Below, in pieces: positions 63,725 to 64,000 of a stretch of DNA of 64,000 nucleotides (position 1 is the first letter of the stretch; each line of letters begins with the position of its first letter). The stretch lies in contig NZ_CP041250.1 of the NCBI RefSeq assembly GCF_006711645.1, positions 1-64,000 on the forward strand, in the 5' to 3' direction. This DNA is from Klebsiella electrica. Its GTDB lineage: Bacteria > Pseudomonadota > Gammaproteobacteria > Enterobacterales > Enterobacteriaceae. Under the pieces are notes generated by a model, which worked only from the letters and a program-made list of their open reading frames with translations, had not been told where the DNA came from and searched no databases. The position numbers and the translations under genes were made by a program.

Positions 63725-63918
63725 CCGACGCCATTCATGGCCATATCAATGATTTTCTGGTGCGTACCGGGCTGAGAGGCGGTGTAAGTGAACTGTAGTT
63801 GCCATGTTTTACGGCAATGAGAGCAGAGATAGCGCTGATGTCCGGCAGTGCTTTTGCCGTTACGCACCACGCCTTCAGTAGCTGAGCAGGAGGGACAACT
63901 GATGGAGATGGAAGCCAC
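63643..63918 (-). CDS. insA: IS1 InsA regulator frame
   Basis: The 91-residue InsA with zinc finger [11 protein letters not shown]...CSHCRKTW and helix-turn-helix. It binds IS1 ends and represses transposition. Confidence 0.92.
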   Translation of the reverse strand: MASISISCPSCSATEGVVRNGKSTAGHQRYLCSHCRKTWQLQFTYTASQPGTHQKIIDMAMNGVGCRASARIMGVGLNTVLRHLKNSGRSR

Positions 63919-64000
63919 GGGAGCACCTCAAAAACACCATCATACACTAAATCAGTAAGTTGGCACCATTACCGAGTTCATCAGCAAACAGTGGGGCGGT

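Larger units (their letters stand above)
63206..63973 (-). mobile_element. IS1-family element (768 bp)
   Basis: Ends GGTAATGACTCCAACTTA (63206) and, inverted, GGTAATGGTGCCAACTTA (to 63973). Exactly 768 bp, as in IS1. The flanking 9-mers TTCGCTTGT and GAGTTCATC differ, so there is no target duplication. Confidence 0.93.

Overview
The window reads as part of an IncF-related plasmid from an enterobacterium, most likely Klebsiella, Enterobacter or a relative. It carries a RepFIB/P1-type initiator with iterons, a ParA/ribbon-helix-helix partition locus, F-type ccdAB and resD, an F-type oriT and tra leader, and typical Enterobacteriaceae mobile elements (IS26, IS1, an IS5/ISKpn26-type element, ISKpn21, an IS903 relative, an IS66 element, a Tn5403-like transposon). 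I saw no rRNA, tRNA, CRISPR array or antibiotic-resistance gene. All identifications come from reading the sequence; no database search was run.

Layout. 1-2800: replication and partition, with 8-bp direct-repeat arrays on both sides of the par genes. 2882-14450: the resD/ccd maintenance block, split by an 8.1-kb transposon (3697-11808) that has matching inverted ends, an 8-bp target duplication, an ISL3-family transposase and a complete type I restriction-modification operon (hsdM-hsdS-hsdR). HsdS has two identical target-recognition domains. 15-22 kb: accessory genes, including a KAP/YobI-type P-loop NTPase whose reading frame breaks at an A8 tract. 22.7-31.9 kb: a DsbC-like thiol protein, a TolA-C-domain lipoprotein gene split by an IS66 element, ISKpn21 with a passenger gene, a GIY-YIG-type protein and an IS5-type element. 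32-38.4 kb: a Tn5403-like transposon, a toxin-antitoxin pair, an HxlR regulator and IS26.

38.4-54.5 kb: the start of an F-like transfer region on the minus strand (traM, finP/traJ, traY, traA, L, E, K, B, V, C, trbI). IS26 cuts it at trbI, and the pilin gene traA is split by an ISAs1-family element that itself holds an IS30-family element. oriT, traM and the leading-region genes look intact, so the plasmid should not build a pilus by itself but might be mobilised in trans.

54.7-58.5 kb: an IS903-type element whose two terminal repeats are each split at the same base by an IS110-family element, giving 1.39-kb inverted arms. 59-63.1 kb: a complete dltD-dltX-dltB-dltA-dltC operon, predicted to attach D-alanine to a cell-envelope acceptor. 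That is unusual for a Gram-negative plasmid. It is bounded by the IS903/IS110 structure and IS1.

Three separate genes (the YobI NTPase, the IS26 transposase and a small tra-region gene) each look one base short in a homopolymer. This may be real decay or long-read sequencing error, and it matters for judging which of them are functional.
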